From: Lithospermum erythrorhizon
Lineage: Eukaryota > Streptophyta > Magnoliopsida > Boraginales > Boraginaceae
Direction of reading: 5' to 3'
Assembly: GCA_019722365.1 (NCBI GenBank)
Contig: JADFUC010000609.1
Location: 156,258-220,257, forward strand
DNA: 64,000 nt
Shown: positions 12,110-23,684 of the stretch, piece by piece
Layout of the letters: every line of letters starts with the position of its first letter
Position numbering within the stretch: position 1 is the first letter of the stretch
Translations under genes and position numbers: made by a program
Notes under the pieces: model-generated
What the model was told of the DNA's origin: nothing
The model's input: the letters and a program-made list of their open reading frames with translations, nothing else
Database searches by the model: none

Positions 12110-13560
12110 AATCCAGTTGGACACATGCTATGGAGCAAGAGTTAGAAGCCTTAGAGAATGAAACATAGAGACTTACTTGAGGCTTTGTCACTGGTAAAAT
12201 AACCCGTAGGGTGCGAGGTGGATCTATAAGGTGAATGTAGGCCGGATGGGGTAGTTGACAAGTATAAAGCTAGGTTGGTTGCTAGGGCTATAATCAAATA
12301 GAAGACATTGATTTTTATGATAGTTTTCTCCAGGTTGCTAAGGCGTAAGCTGTTAGACTTGTTACTTTGCTCTTGCATTTGCTAAACAATGGTTTCTTAA
12401 ACCGGTGGATGTGAATATGCCTTTTGCATAGCTTCTGGATGAGGAAGTTTACATAACGGTTCTGAAGATTATCCATGAGGTCTTAGGGCAACAGTGTGCA
12501 AATTAAAGAGATCACTTGCTACGGTTTGAGCGGGCTAGTAGGCTTGATGGAATCGGGAGTTTACTTCTAAGCTTAAGACCTATGATTTTGTTCAATCTAT
12601 CATACAATATTATGCATTGCTTCTATCTGACACATAAGTGTTTCATGGTTAACTTTGTGAAATTACATGTAGATGATGTGTTACTTGTAGGAAGCTTGAT
12701 GAAGAAGATTGTGTCGATAAAAAGCGATGTCTGCACCGGCAATTTTACTATCGAGGATCTTAGCATAGCCAAGTATTTCTTACGCATTGAAGTGGCTAGG
12801 TATGTGGAAGGATGTATATTTCTATGAACAAGTACATAAGAGGCGTTGTTGCGAGTTGAAGTTAGAAAATGATGGTACATTGGCTACTCCTTTGTAGGTG
12901 GATTAGCGCTCTCACAATCCAGTTCTCCAGCTTCTCCAAGATCCCAAGTGCCTATAGGAGGCTTGTTGGTAGGCTACTCTATTTGAATTTTACTCGAGGC
13001 CGGCCACCAAAGCTGTACGTACATACTGCGAGGTCAATTTGTTAGCCTTTACTCGACACCATTGGGATGCAGTTGTTCACTTGTGAAGTACTTAAAGGGC
13101 TAGCGATCATGGACTATTTTACTCAGGCAGTTTGACTCGCTGACATGCATTGATGCGAGGGCTGAGCAAGTGCAAAGTTACAAGAAGGTTTGTCACTAGT
13201 TATTGTTTAGCCGACTCTATGATTTCATGGAAATCAAAACAAATATCTTGTCTCAATTCTTCCAGCAATTTGAACTCTGAAAGCATGCTACAAGCTGTTT
13301 GTGGCTTGAGATCAAATGGCCTAGTTTTTTGTTTGAGGATCTTTACGTTCCTACGCCCTTGGTATTCCTACGAGGATGTGATGTAACCGGTGTCACGGTC
13401 GCATGGTGAGAGAATCCGTCTTTCGCGAGCGAAGCTAAGCGTATAAGTCGATTGTCAAATACAGTTCGTGATTATTACAAGAAGGCTTCTATCCAACTCA
13501 TGTTGCTTCCAAAGCTCAACTAGCTGATGTATTCACGAAGTCCTGGCCTGCTTGAATGAA
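12110..13560 (+). pseudogene. pol: copia A reverse transcriptase and RNase H remnant
   Basis: The RT begins with RWIYKVK, YKARLVAKGY-like and SFSPVAK words at 12.2-12.35 kb. The catalytic box appears as LHVDDVLLVGS (about 12660-12700; YVDD changed to HVDD), followed by FTIEDLSIAKYFLRIEVAR (12740-12800). RNase H words follow at 13.14-13.56 kb, including SLISWKS-like, LFEDLYVPTP and a terminal TxVASKAQLADVFTKS. It ends just before the polypurine tract. The many frameshifts mean no enzyme can be made. Confidence 0.8.
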
Positions 13561-13593
13561 CTTTCTCACCACAAAGTTCATCTTGAGGGAGAA

Positions 13594-13870
13594 TGTTAGA
13601 TTAAGTCGATTAAGAAGAAATTCGACTAAAAGGTGATTCAAAGTCGATTACGAAAGCATCAGTTTTGAATAGGCTTCAAGTTAGTTAATGAAGTCAAAGT
13701 TAATTAGAGAGGATAGTTAGTGGAAAATGACGTGTCACTATATTGTGAGTTGGATGTATATTATAGGCTACTATATAATATGTGGAGGTCAGTCATTTGT
13801 AACTAACAATTCAATTAATAAAATTTGTCTCTCTTCCAACAAACTTTTCTCTCAATTCATTTCACACAAT
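13594..13870 (+). repeat. 3' LTR of copia A
   Basis: It starts TGTTAGATTAAGTCGATTAA directly after the purine tract and contains TATA-like ATATAATATG near 13777 and an AATAAA-type signal (TTAATAAAAT) near 13815, the usual layout of a short copia LTR. The right boundary is placed near the CACA at about 13865-13870 because kinase-like sequence starts beyond; no partner LTR was found to fix it. Confidence 0.5.
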
Positions 13871-13914
13871 GTTCCTTCATCTTTACCATTCGAGCTCGTT
13901 CCTTGAGCTTTCAT

Positions 13915-14600
13915 GGTGATTTATGAACCAGTTTTCAATTCTAAAATTGTCCTTCCATTAGGTTGCCTGCTACTACTACCAGATGTTGGTTGTTTCTTTC
14001 GAGCTAATTCAAGGCCTGCTACAACTTCCTCCATCGTTGGCCTTTGTTCAGAATGTCTACGCAGACATTTGAGTGAAACTTTCACGAATTGTTTTAAAAC
14101 TCCTGGAAGAAATTTTCCCAACCAAATAAGGGTCAATGATCAGATCAACCCTATTTTTCTCAAGCATTTTTAGCCCATCCGGAGAGACTCCATTAATCTT
14201 CTCTAGCTTTGTTGTCCACTGCGGCCCTCCCACTTAGAACAACTAAAAGTACAACTCCAAAAGCATAAATATCGATTTTGGTAGTTGGTCTTTGAGTATA
14301 AAAGTACTCAGGATCCATGTAACCAAAAGTTCCTTTGAAAACCGTTGTACTAAGAAAGGCAATTTGGGGATCACTTACAAGTTTAGCCAATCCAAAATCC
14401 GCAATCTTAGCCACAAAGTTATCATCCAACAAAATATTTGAACCCTTGATATCACGATGTATTACTCCAGGTATAGCTCCTCTGTGAAGGAAATCCAGTC
14501 CTTGGGCAGCACCGATACATATATCAAGTCGTTGCTCCCAAGTTAGACGAGATTGTTGATCATCTTCATAATCAGCAGTGACGGATCATAAAGGCTCTGG
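13915..14600 (-). pseudogene. Receptor-like kinase pseudogene, C-terminal half of kinase domain
   Basis: The minus strand reads continuously from about 14570 to 14193. It has LTWEQRLDICIGAAQGLDFL, the catalytic loop VIHRDIKGSNILLDD, the DFG motif in KIADFGLAKLV, GTFGYMDPEYF and IDIYAFGVVLLVVLSGRAAVD. The frame then breaks (TAA at the usual Gln of REDQW, then shifts) and resumes at 13921-14100 with CLRRHSEQRPTMEEVVAGLELA. The invariant HRD, DFG and RPT elements survive, but the N-lobe and all extracellular parts are absent and the frame is disrupted, so this is a truncated pseudogene. The style resembles FERONIA-like/CrRLK1L-related kinases. It abuts the copia A LTR. Confidence 0.8.
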
Positions 14601-14639
14601 CCATAACATTAAAAGACTCAGGCTTCTGCCAACTTCAAA

Positions 14640-14880
14640 TGGCTGCAAGAATAAACAAAGCTATGCCTCATAAACAAAACTATGCCTCATTGACTTATTC
14701 ATATCTCAATGATCACTGCAATATATAATAAACAAAACTATGCCTTACTGACATATTCATAAAATTATGCCTTACTGACTTATTCATATCTCAATGATCA
14801 CTGCAAAATTGATGAGATAATAAACCTCAAGCTAGTTGAGATTAGTTAGTTGAGATTAGTTAGTTGAGATAGGTAAGGTG
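14640..14880. repeat. Small direct repeats after kinase pseudogene
   Basis: The phrase AAACAAAACTATGCCT recurs near 14677 and 14731 (a TAAACAAAGCTATGCCTC form sits near 14652), together with TTGACTTATTCATATCTCAATGATCACTGCAA near 14692 and 14775. GAGATTAGTTAGTT is repeated in tandem at about 14838-14866. A related phrase lies at about 15821. These look like remnants of a small repeat family; no target duplication was found. Confidence 0.6.
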
Positions 14881-16760
14881 GCATTAGATGATGTGCCATT
14901 GTACAAGTGTATATATATGTGTAATAAAGTGTGTATGTCATTCAAATTTATCTGCCGGTGAGGGGATGGGGTGTTAAAAGAGGATCGTTGGCCGAGGATC
15001 GGTGAGTCTTGAGTTGCTGCCCATAATGGAATGGGATCAAAATTTGATCCACACCATCTTTATTTTGGCACCCAAATGAGTGGGTCCCGAGCAATAAAAA
15101 AGAAAAAAAGAAAAAGTCTTCCATCACCTCTGCCAAGCGCCCCACATGGCAGCAGGTGATTGAACTCACATTTTTTTTTTCGGCTTGATTTAAAATAGTT
15201 TTCTTGTGATAATTATAATATTAAAAAATAAAAAATTTATATCATTATTTTTATTTTATTTCTAAATAAATGCTTGGTTTGTTAATGAATTTGAATGGCA
15301 TAAAAATCAAATTTTACGTATGTTTTCTTTATTATGTATGCTGAGTTCGGTGATTAATAATATTGTGTGTTATATTAAAATTTATAATATTATTTAATGT
15401 ATTAAAATAATATAGGTTTTTTGAAATTCAAAATAAATATTTTTCAATTTTAATTAATTTTTATGTCAATTGTTGTAGTAATTATAATTAATAATTATAT
15501 ATATATGAAATAAATAAAGAGAGAAATGAAAAATATGGTGGGGGTATATGTTGGGTGATGTGGAAGGAAGAAAAGTAATTTGGCCTTCTTGTGGGTGTTG
15601 GTAAAAATGGAGTGTTATTTAAGAGTCTTGGGCGATGTAGCCAGGGAGAGAAGTATCAGGTGGCCAGCATTTAGCTGCGGATAGTCTCAATATAAAATTA
15701 TTTTTCCTATTTTCTTCTCTCTTATTTCTTTCTCCTGTTAGTTATGAGAGCTAACAACCTCAAGCTCATTGATCAATCATCAATGGAGTTTTCCACATGA
15801 AAGCTTAAACAAGTTTCAAATAAACAAAATTATGCCTTTTGACTTTTCATATCTCAGGGATGGCTGCAAGAAGTCTTAATCATAATTCTTGATCTTCAAT
15901 AAAACTTTTACTGCAATAAATTTGGATCATTTTTATATTATTTTCTTTTTGAAAACATAACTGAAGTAAATACTTCTTTATTTTTCAAATACTTTCTCCA
16001 TCCAATTTTTGACAAATTTAATTTTCAATGATCACAACTAATGAAGTTTAATGTCTTAATTGACACGATAACTCTAATTTGGATCGATACTATTATGTTA
16101 ATAGCAAAGCGAATAAATTCATAGTCAGATTAACATCTTTTAAGCGTCCACATTGCTTCAATATCAATTTTACCAAGGACATTTAGTGTAATAGTCATAG
16201 CCAGTTTAATAAATAAACCAACATTAACAGTGATTCCATGTAGCTCAAAACAAAGCGTATGAAACGAAAAAATATGCAATTAATCCCTCTGAATTATCCG
16301 ATTTAAATTTAAATAATCTGATTTCTCAGATGAACTCAAATATGATAAAATATATTTGTTTAATTTTAGGTAATATCAAACTGTAATTTTCAAATAATTT
16401 CTTATTAATACGATAAATTTGTTGTATATCGAAAGTTGTGCGTATCGATTAAGGCCAATGAAATTTTATTAATTTTCAAATTATTGAAAAAAGCAAATTG
16501 AGGATCTTTTGTGAATTGTCTTCCCATACAGATTACAACCGTCAAATCTCCTCTTAAAGTTTGAATGCCAAGGATCTAACTACTTGACCCCATCAATTGG
16601 CTTTAAATAAACTTGGTAAGAAGGGTTGTTGACCCCATCAATTAAAGTATACTTGGTAGATTTCGGGATCTACATTATGTAATCTTTTATGTAACACTCC
16701 ATAAAGATCGTGACAATATTTTGTTACCCAAATTATCTTTAAGAAAAATGAGAACCACGT
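14881..16760. other. AT-rich intergenic spacer
   Basis: No supported gene. The stretch 14948-15170 is relatively GC-rich but matches nothing recognised; 15180-15540 is very AT-rich with an (AT)n tract near 15495. No terminal repeats or domain words were found. Confidence 0.4.
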
Positions 16761-16765
16761 GATCT

Positions 16766-16794
16766 TGTTGGAAACGTGTATTCAATATATATAT

Positions 16795-16827
<33 letters not shown>

Positions 16828-17114
16828 TTATTTGAAATAATTTAGAATAAATCTATTACAATGAGTTCTTGATAAATACGTAGGAGAGACTTGTATTATA
16901 TACAACAAAGTTATTGTGTGTCTCACATATATTTTTATTATTTACATATTACACACATGCGGGAGATATATATAGTAGAAGAAAATCCTATAATCTCGGC
17001 GTGTATTCCGATGCATAACTTTTAGCTTTATTACCGCATACAAAACTAATGATGTATATATATTATTATTATTTGTTCACTATTTTCTCGTCTGATATGC
17101 GGTTGTAGTCTAAC
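16766..17114 (-). repeat. 3' LTR of copia B
   Basis: Plus-strand text runs from TGTTGGAAACG to GGTTGTAGTCTAAC and parallels 21208-21541 along its length. Shared words include AATTTAGAATAAAT, ATTACAATGA, GCATAACTTTAG/GCATAAACTTTAG and TTTTATTACC. It contains an (AT)n microsatellite at about 16785-16830. The two copies differ by many substitutions and indels, so either the insertion is not recent or the sequence is error-laden. Confidence 0.85.
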
Positions 17115-17119
17115 TTATT

Positions 17120-18760
17120 TCCTGGCTTAGCGACTTTGCATTCCGAGCCTGCTTTGATTTTAGCTGCCGGTCTTTAACGGCCGTAAAAATATCGCTAATT
17201 GATCTTCTTCGATTACATGATTAATACCGGTTCCCGATCTTGTGGTTTACATTCTCGAATGAAATAGTATTTAATGTTTATATCTTTACTCAACATGTGA
17301 TCTTTGGATTCTTTGCAAGTGATATAGGCGGCTTGTGCTCGACATATATAATGTAGGTTCTTCGCTTTGAATAATATAACTCACTCGAAATGCTTCAACC
17401 ATTGAAAAGCGACATGTACATGCGACTCTCCTGCTATATTACGCTAGCATGTTGGGGAAAGCATTGTTTGTTGCTGCCGATGACCATGAAAATCTTTATT
17501 TGGTTCCATTATGAAATGGCGTATCAGGCGCTTACCCATAAATCAGTCACCACGCTAATCACTGTTGGTAGCCAACCTTTGAATCTTGAGAATGTGTATA
17601 AAATAAACCATATTGAGTGTACCTTTGATATATATAAATCCTTTTGACTACAATGAAATGATCTTGCTTGGGTTTTCCATGTACACCGCTAGGGTGTACG
17701 CCGCAATATGCGGGCCAGTGAAAGTTAGATACCTCAAACTTCCAACTAGACTCTTGAACAATGTCGGATTTACCGACTCTTTATTGAGTTAGTTACCGGC
17801 TTCATTCACTACCGCCTATTACGGTGTGTTTACCGGCACTCTTTCATTCTAAACTTATACTTAGTATTTCCTGCGCATATTTTGTTGTGACACAAAGATC
17901 CCATTTTATTTTGTTTGACTTCAAAACCAAGAAGAAAGTAAGACATTTGATGATATCCATCATTTCAAATTCATCGGTCATTTACTTTCTTAGAAAACTA
18001 GATGAAGCATGCGAGGATTGTTTCTATGTGCAAGATCATGCAGATCACGTATAAACAAACTATCATCATATCTCCCACGAATTTGTTTTTGTGTAAGAAC
18101 ATGTTCATATGGACTCTTTACAAAACCATTCTATACAGTATTCATCGACCCTTGTGTTCTTAGCTGTTGAGAACACTTGATCCATTACAATGCTTTCTTT
18201 AATTTGTAAACTTTATTTTCGTGATCTTTCTCAATATATCCAAGTGGTTGCTCAATATATACTTCTTCTTTGAGATAACCATTTAAAAATGCCGATTTTA
18301 CATCCATTTGATATATCTTCTAGTGGTTACGGGAATTGCGGTGCTATAAGAAGTCTAATGGTATCAGTGCTGCAACTAGAGCAAATGCACCATGTAGTCG
18401 ATCCATGTCTCGCCTTAAAGCCTTTAACCGCCAACCTTGTCTTGTACTTTTATCACTTTTCCTTCTTGGTTGGTCTTTGTCTTATAGATCATTTGACACC
18501 TATTGCTTTGTGTCCTTTTGGAAGATTTGAGTTCCCAGTATCATTAACTGATTGCCGCGAATTTCTTCATCCAGTATTTTGTTCCGTTTACTTTCTTCGG
18601 TAGTTTCCTCGAATATTCTTGGATCACATTCAACCATTAAACAAAATAATGAATAATCAAAATTCAACCCCGGACTTGTTGCATCATAGATTTCATCAGT
18701 CTTTGTATTTTCTCTGTACACCCGGATTCTTGGTATTATTCATATTGTTGCTATTTCCCT
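17120..18760 (-). pseudogene. pol: copia B reverse transcriptase and RNase H remnant
   Basis: At 18500-18721 a continuous frame reads through the linker before RT (DEIYDATSPGLNFDYSLFC, then ECDPRIFEE), matching the spacer that precedes the RT of Tork-type copia. Below it, toward the left, scattered RT and RNase H words appear in changing frames with many stops. No open frame covers the YVDD box or the RNase H active site, so it is non-functional. Confidence 0.65.
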
Positions 18761-19313
18761 ACTTCTTGGGGTTGGTGAGGAGTTTGAATCGGACTTTGTG
18801 TGGAGGTCGAATCATGTTTATATAAATCTTCGGTGTTGGTCAACACTTTCATTATCATCATTAAAAATGAGCTGCGATATTTCTTTCTTAGCGCTCCGTC
18901 TCCATTCAATCTATTTCGCCGAATTCAACCGCGAGAAATAATTAAATTCTTTGTCCTTTGGATTATGATCTGTAAGGCTTTGCTTCTTTTAATGCGTATC
19001 AATGAAGATGCATTTTGCATTTGTCATCGACTTTTTTCTCTTACGATCAGAATATTGTATGCAATACGTCCATAAATTAGAGATGTCCAAGCCGTGTGGT
19101 TTGGTTCCACTCCGTCTTCATTTGGAGTCTTGTATTTGATATTTTGGTTACTATGATTGATCATCTGCTTGCCACATATATAAGATGGCTTGACCCAAAG
19201 GTTCTAATAACTTGGCATGTGCTTTTACTTTTATCGTATCTCTTGCCATGTCAAGAATGAAATGCGGTGCTGCTTTACGCAAAGCCGATACATTTGTGGA
19301 GTATATGACGTTG

Positions 19314-19700
19314 TCAACTGATGATTGATTCCATGTGTTCTGTGAAGCTTTTAAACAAGTTTGAAGTATACTCTCCTCCTCTATCTGATCTGAGTATCTT
19401 TAAATATTGCCCACTTTGCTTTTCTACCATTGCTTTGAATTCCTTGAATTTATCAAGAGCCTCTGCTTTTTCTTTCAAAATATATACCCAACTTTTCGAT
19501 GAAATCGTCAATAAAATATGTTATGTAATATACATTCCCGCTGAGCCAGTGACTATGTCGTATGAACAATTTCACAAGAGGTCGTCTTGCTCTCCCATGA
19601 TTTTCAATAGGAAAACTTTGTCTATGTTGTTTTCTTTAACACGTACTTCACACACAATTGGTTTGGTTATTTCGTAAACCGTAAACCGTCTTTGTTTTTG
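19314..19700 (-). pseudogene. pol: copia B integrase core remnant
   Basis: The frame at 19314-19511 reads SSKSWVYILKEKAEALDKF, then FKAMVEKQSGQYLKILRSDR and GGEYTSNLFKSF. These are the classic copia integrase blocks, including the second catalytic aspartate in RSDRGGEY. The upstream part to about 19700 carries the zinc-binding region words GLKLLSQK and KxxIDKVF in other frames. The glutamate of the DDE triad is not in a readable frame. Confidence 0.85.
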
Positions 19701-20051
19701 ACTTAATAATTTCAAGCTAGTAAATCAAGGTGACCAAATCTACGTAGCCATAATCACGAGTCATTTTTAATAGTACGACTTCTTTTATGCACCCGTCGTT
19801 TGCATCGGTGTGAACAACCGGTTCTTTGTCGTCTCGCGTTGTGATGAATTCTTGACTTTGATTTTGGATTATGAGAGAGAGTTGTCCTAATCAGTATGTC
19901 ATATCCTTTCTCCTTGAGTTGACTAAGTGATATTACTTTTCAAGCGAGGGTATATAATAAACATCATTTGCCATTTATTATCACCATTCTTTAATAAGAT
20001 CATTATTGTACCTTTCTCTTTTATTGGAGTTTTGAAGTGCAAAGTGACTTC

Positions 20052-21110
20052 TCATCTGCAATCATTTATTTCCGTAAATAATTCCTTTTGGCCGCACATA
20101 TGATTCTTGGCACCTGAGTCAAGATACCAAATATTTTTGTTGCATTCCTCATTTCCTTTATATGTGAGGAATATGGCATCTCCATCATCTTTCTCTTTAT
20201 CTAATTTTATAAAATGATTTCTTTCTTTCACTACGGGGCGATCTACGTTCATGAAATTTGAAATGACTAGTCTTGTTGCAATTATAACATTGAACATGAG
20301 ACTTGTCACTTCGTGCTTAAAAGACACCTCTTCCTCGGCCTCTGAATCCTCTACCACGATTAGATGGCTGAAAACTTTCATTATCTGGTCTCTATTAAAT
20401 GGTTTGTCTTCTGCGTGTCCTCGTCCTCGAGAACCACCTCTAAAGCCACACGCTGTCTTTTCTTTGTCGCATGGCGGTAGTGCGAATTGTCACTAATAGG
20501 CGTCTTGTTTTGCAAAGCCTTCTACAAGTATCACTTTGTCATCATATTGATTCATGCGTTGTTCATGGGCTTGTAAAGAACCCACACCAAAACTTCCATC
20601 AATCGAAATTATTGACAAAGTGCTTTTGATTAACACCAATGGAAGTAACAACATAATCAAACTTTCTTGTCGATGAAGCGAAGAAGCTTCTCCCGTGGCA
20701 TTGGCGTCGTCAACGTTCTCTATTTCTTTTCATCCGTTTGTCGGTTGTCAAGCAGTGACATATTCATAAATATTCTCTGAACTTTTCATTTTTAAATTTT
20801 CGAATTCGCCTCGAAGTAGTTGAAGTCGTACCTTAACTCAACTTTTCAACTCCTTGGAGTGTTCTTACTGTAAAATCTCCACGCTTCGCCAGATGTTTAC
20901 GCCTACGATATTTTTCAAGGTCGATTAATTGACACCTTGAAAAAATCACCGAAAAGAATGCCTTAACTTGTCCTTTGCGAGAATCTCTTAACGTGTTCTT
21001 CGGCATTCGAGAAGAGGCTGTTTCAACATCTGATTTTGGGGCTCGGTATCTCCATTTGACTATGTCCCAGAATGAGCAGGTAGAGACCTTCATTTGTATA
21101 CTCATTTGAT
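20052..21110 (-). pseudogene. gag: copia B gag and protease remnant
   Basis: The gag N-terminus is readable at 20833-21105 (IQMKVSTCSFWDIVKWRYRA, then QGVEKL). A C-terminal nucleocapsid word CYNCNK with following SHF lies near 20260. The protease signature IWYLDSGAKNHMCGQKELF at about 20070-20130 has Lys in place of the usual Ser. The frame at 20052-20381 is open for 109 codons, but the rest is broken. Confidence 0.8.
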
Positions 21111-21192
21111 TCCCATGATTCGTGGTGTCAATTTTAGATTTGTGGTTGAATCATATTAAGCCATTTTTATTCTCCATAATGAGATGGAACCT

Positions 21193-21206
21193 TGGCTCGA
21201 TACCAC
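21193..21206 (-). other. Primer-binding site of copia B (one-base deletion)
   Basis: On the minus strand GTGGTATCGAGCCA directly follows the 5' LTR. It equals the initiator tRNA-Met complement TGGTATCAGAGCCA with the A of CAGAG deleted. Confidence 0.8.
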
Positions 21207-21207
21207 T

Positions 21208-21541
21208 TGTTGGAAGCGTGCTTCAAAATATATATATATATATTATTCTGAATAATTTAGAATAAATACATTACAATGAAAGTGGCGCTCTGTTCTCTCT
21301 ACTTGGAGAGAGCGTGTATTATATACAAGAAGTTGTGTTTCTATATATGTTTTTTATTGTTTATATTCTTGCATGCGAAAAGATATATATAGTGAAGAAA
21401 AATCATATAATCTCGAATGCATTTCTAATGCATAAACTTTAGATTTTATTACCATACAAAACTAATGATATTATATATATTATTATTATTTCATTCCACT
21501 TATTTTCTCGCGTCACCGATGTGCGGTTGTAATTCTAACGA
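21208..21541 (-). repeat. 5' LTR of copia B
   Basis: Partner of 16766-17114. Plus-strand text begins TGTTGGAAGCG and ends TTCTAACGA directly before the duplicated GATCT. The canonical terminal CA appears as CGA, one inserted G. Includes (AT)n at about 21228-21243. Confidence 0.85.
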
Positions 21542-21546
21542 GATCT

Positions 21547-21884
21547 TAGCGAAATGTCAAAGTGAACAATCTTTTACCATGTACTTAGTACATCGAAGCA
21601 ATTAACAAACACAAAATCCACCCGTGGGAACATTTTTGATAACATGGGGAATACTAGGGTATGGGAGTTTAAACATCATTTTGAGCACATGCAGGGTATA
21701 ATTTTGGATTTTTTTTAAAAAAAACACCCCTATGAATAGGGGATTCAATTGAAATGGCAATAAGTGAAGTAAAAGACTTCCTTTTATTAATTACAAACTT
21801 CCTTTAGAGTCTGGTCACTTACGATGTACAAGGGAGTGCAAAAGGATGGAAGAGAAGTTGACACATGAAACACACACGTCGTAT
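21547..21884. other. Short spacer, nothing recognised
   Basis: Non-coding sequence between the copia B target duplication and the RLCK pseudogene. I see no gene, repeat or regulatory motif that I can support. Confidence 0.4.
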
Positions 21885-23075
21885 ATCTCATCTGACACAG
21901 ACTGCAGTACCACCAGGTGGATAGTGGGGGTTGGGTGATCGGCGACCCCCTGGGCCAACAGTGCTAACAAGCCGGTGATGCATCCGATGCGTACAAGAAG
22001 ATGAGGATGGGGTATCAGTTGCGGCAACACTGCTCTGTAAAGGCTCTAAGGTCTCAACAACGTCACTCATTGCCTTGGGGTTCTCTTTGGACGAGCCCAA
22101 TCGACTAAATTCTGCTCCTTGCTTGGTCTCGTTTTGTCAACTGACTTTCTTCCTGTCAACAATTCTAAAAGTACTACCCCAAAGCTGTATACATCACTCC
22201 TTGCAGTCAGGTGTCCTAGCAACATCATTCAGACAAGCTCAGATGTTTAATGAAGTACCTGCTTTAGCAAGTCCAAAATCAGAGGAAATTCTTAGAACAC
22301 AAATGAGCTAAGCATTAACTGGCTACAAAATCAGAGGAAATTCATGAAGTCGACGTTCGAGGTAGCCAAAAGTTACCCAAGATGAAGGTAAGAAAAATAC
22401 TAGATAATCATAAATAGAAGATTCAGGTAAGTCACTTATTGGCGACTCGCACACATCACAGGCTAAATCTTAGTTTTACTAGATCATGCACAAAATGAAA
22501 TTTCCTAAGATTTGTTAGCAGGAAAAGTAAGCCATGTGCCAAGCAAAATATAATAAATTGATTTGGAATAAAATAATTAGCTTATGTTTCATTGCCTGAC
22601 AATATGCTGCTAAGGAACTGCGTCACTAATGGACTTTGTTATATAGAATATAGGAAATGCATCATACACCAAATCCAAACACATAAACAGGAATTGTGTG
22701 GCATATGACACATTTCATCCCGAATTATAGGACAATCAACTGAAAAATACGTGTGATATTAATGTAATATGTTATTACAAAATGCAGAACTTCAACATTA
22801 TATTAGTAAGATGGTTACATAAATACAAAATTTAATGCTGTTCATTATAAAGTAGACAGAAATGTAAATTCAGATGGAGGGATGTGTCCAGTAAACTTTG
22901 TCGGAAGAATCTAGTCGAAGTCCTCTTGAAATCAAGGTTGCCACTTGACTATGGCAAAGCAAAAGGTAGAGTCAAATGTAGTCTGAGCGGAAACTCTGGG
23001 TGATCTTCTCAAGCTCAAAGAGGGTGAAAGAAATAACATTGTTCCGAGCATCCTCCAGGTTACTGATCGCTCAGT
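21885..23075 (-). pseudogene. RLCK-VII (PBL/RIPK-like) kinase pseudogene
   Basis: Three islands on the minus strand follow the order of a receptor-like cytoplasmic kinase of subfamily VII. The first, at about 22975-23062, reads NLEDARNNVISFTLFELEKI then TQSFRSDYI, the segment before the glycine-rich loop. The second, about 22080-22280, has DFGLAKAG followed after a gap by [20 protein letters not shown] and then [17 protein letters not shown]. The third, about 21885-22080, has [20 protein letters not shown] and a Ser/Pro/Gly-rich tail ending NPHYPPGGTAVCVR. The N-lobe core with the catalytic lysine, the HRD loop and about 40 C-lobe residues between WARP and NPKA are missing. Functional relatives act at the plasma membrane in immune signalling; this copy cannot. 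Confidence 0.8.
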
Positions 23076-23680
23076 TCGGATTTGTACTAGATACAGATAA
23101 TCCCTGAAGCTGCTGGACTGCTCATCCACATTTTTATTAATAACAACAACAAAACTACAATGTCAGATTCATTTATATGTAGTCAATAAAAAGAAGAAAC
23201 ACCATAAAAGAAAGTCATTAACTTCCCAAGATAAAATGACATTCTATCACAACATTAGAGCACGACATGCCTCAATGCCGCTAAATAAACTTCTTGCCTA
23301 AGCGTGGTAAGAGATCAAATTGTATGCAACCTAAGCCATATGAATAGAGATTTTACTTTCCGAAATGATCCACGATGAAGTGCACTGACTCTCTACTTGA
23401 CTCTCTACTACTCTCTCTAATTGACGTTTTCGTTTTTCCATGGCAACCTTATATCATCGATTACTTTTTATCCATTATTCTAATAAATAAAACTTCATAT
23501 CATCAAATTTGTTTTTATAAATATTTTCATAATATTATATTCTTACAATTTTTTATAATATACGGAGTGATAAAAAAGTAGGCATTAATGAAAAGTATGA
23601 TACATAAAATGAAAATGACAATTAAAATTAATTGTACTATTAGTTATTAACAATAGTCAAATATACAAAGTCGATTTGTA
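23076..23680. other. AT-rich spacer
   Basis: No gene or transposon word recognised. The 68-codon frame at 23375-23581 is low-complexity hydrophobic and looks like chance. Confidence 0.4.
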
Positions 23681-23684
23681 GCGT

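Larger units (their letters stand above)
9279..13870 (+). mobile_element. Ty1-copia retrotransposon A, decayed, 3' LTR present
   Basis: Plus-strand element in canonical copia order: primer-binding site (about 9279-9296), gag from 9321, zinc knuckle and protease (10.2-10.6 kb), pre-integrase and integrase (10.95-11.8 kb), reverse transcriptase (12.1-12.9 kb), RNase H (13.1-13.56 kb), polypurine tract TGAGGGAGAA (13584-13593) and LTR from 13594. Every domain is interrupted by stops and frameshifts, so the element cannot encode its own proteins. The order PR-INT-RT-RH is diagnostic of copia as opposed to gypsy. The right end is approximate. Confidence 0.85.
16766..21541 (-). mobile_element. Ty1-copia retrotransposon B, both LTRs and target duplication
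   Basis: Minus-strand element of about 4.8 kb. Its LTRs lie at 16766-17114 (3') and 21208-21541 (5'). The 5-mer GATCT flanks both ends (16761-16765 and 21542-21546), the expected copia target duplication. Next to the 5' LTR is a primer-binding site (21193-21205). Gag lies at 20.5-21.1 kb, the zinc knuckle and protease at 20.05-20.3 kb, integrase at 19.3-19.7 kb, and RT and RNase H at 17.1-18.75 kb. All reading frames are broken. Coding words match the Tork-like copia group, with the linker TDEIYDATSPGLNFDYSLFC before RT. Confidence 0.9.
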
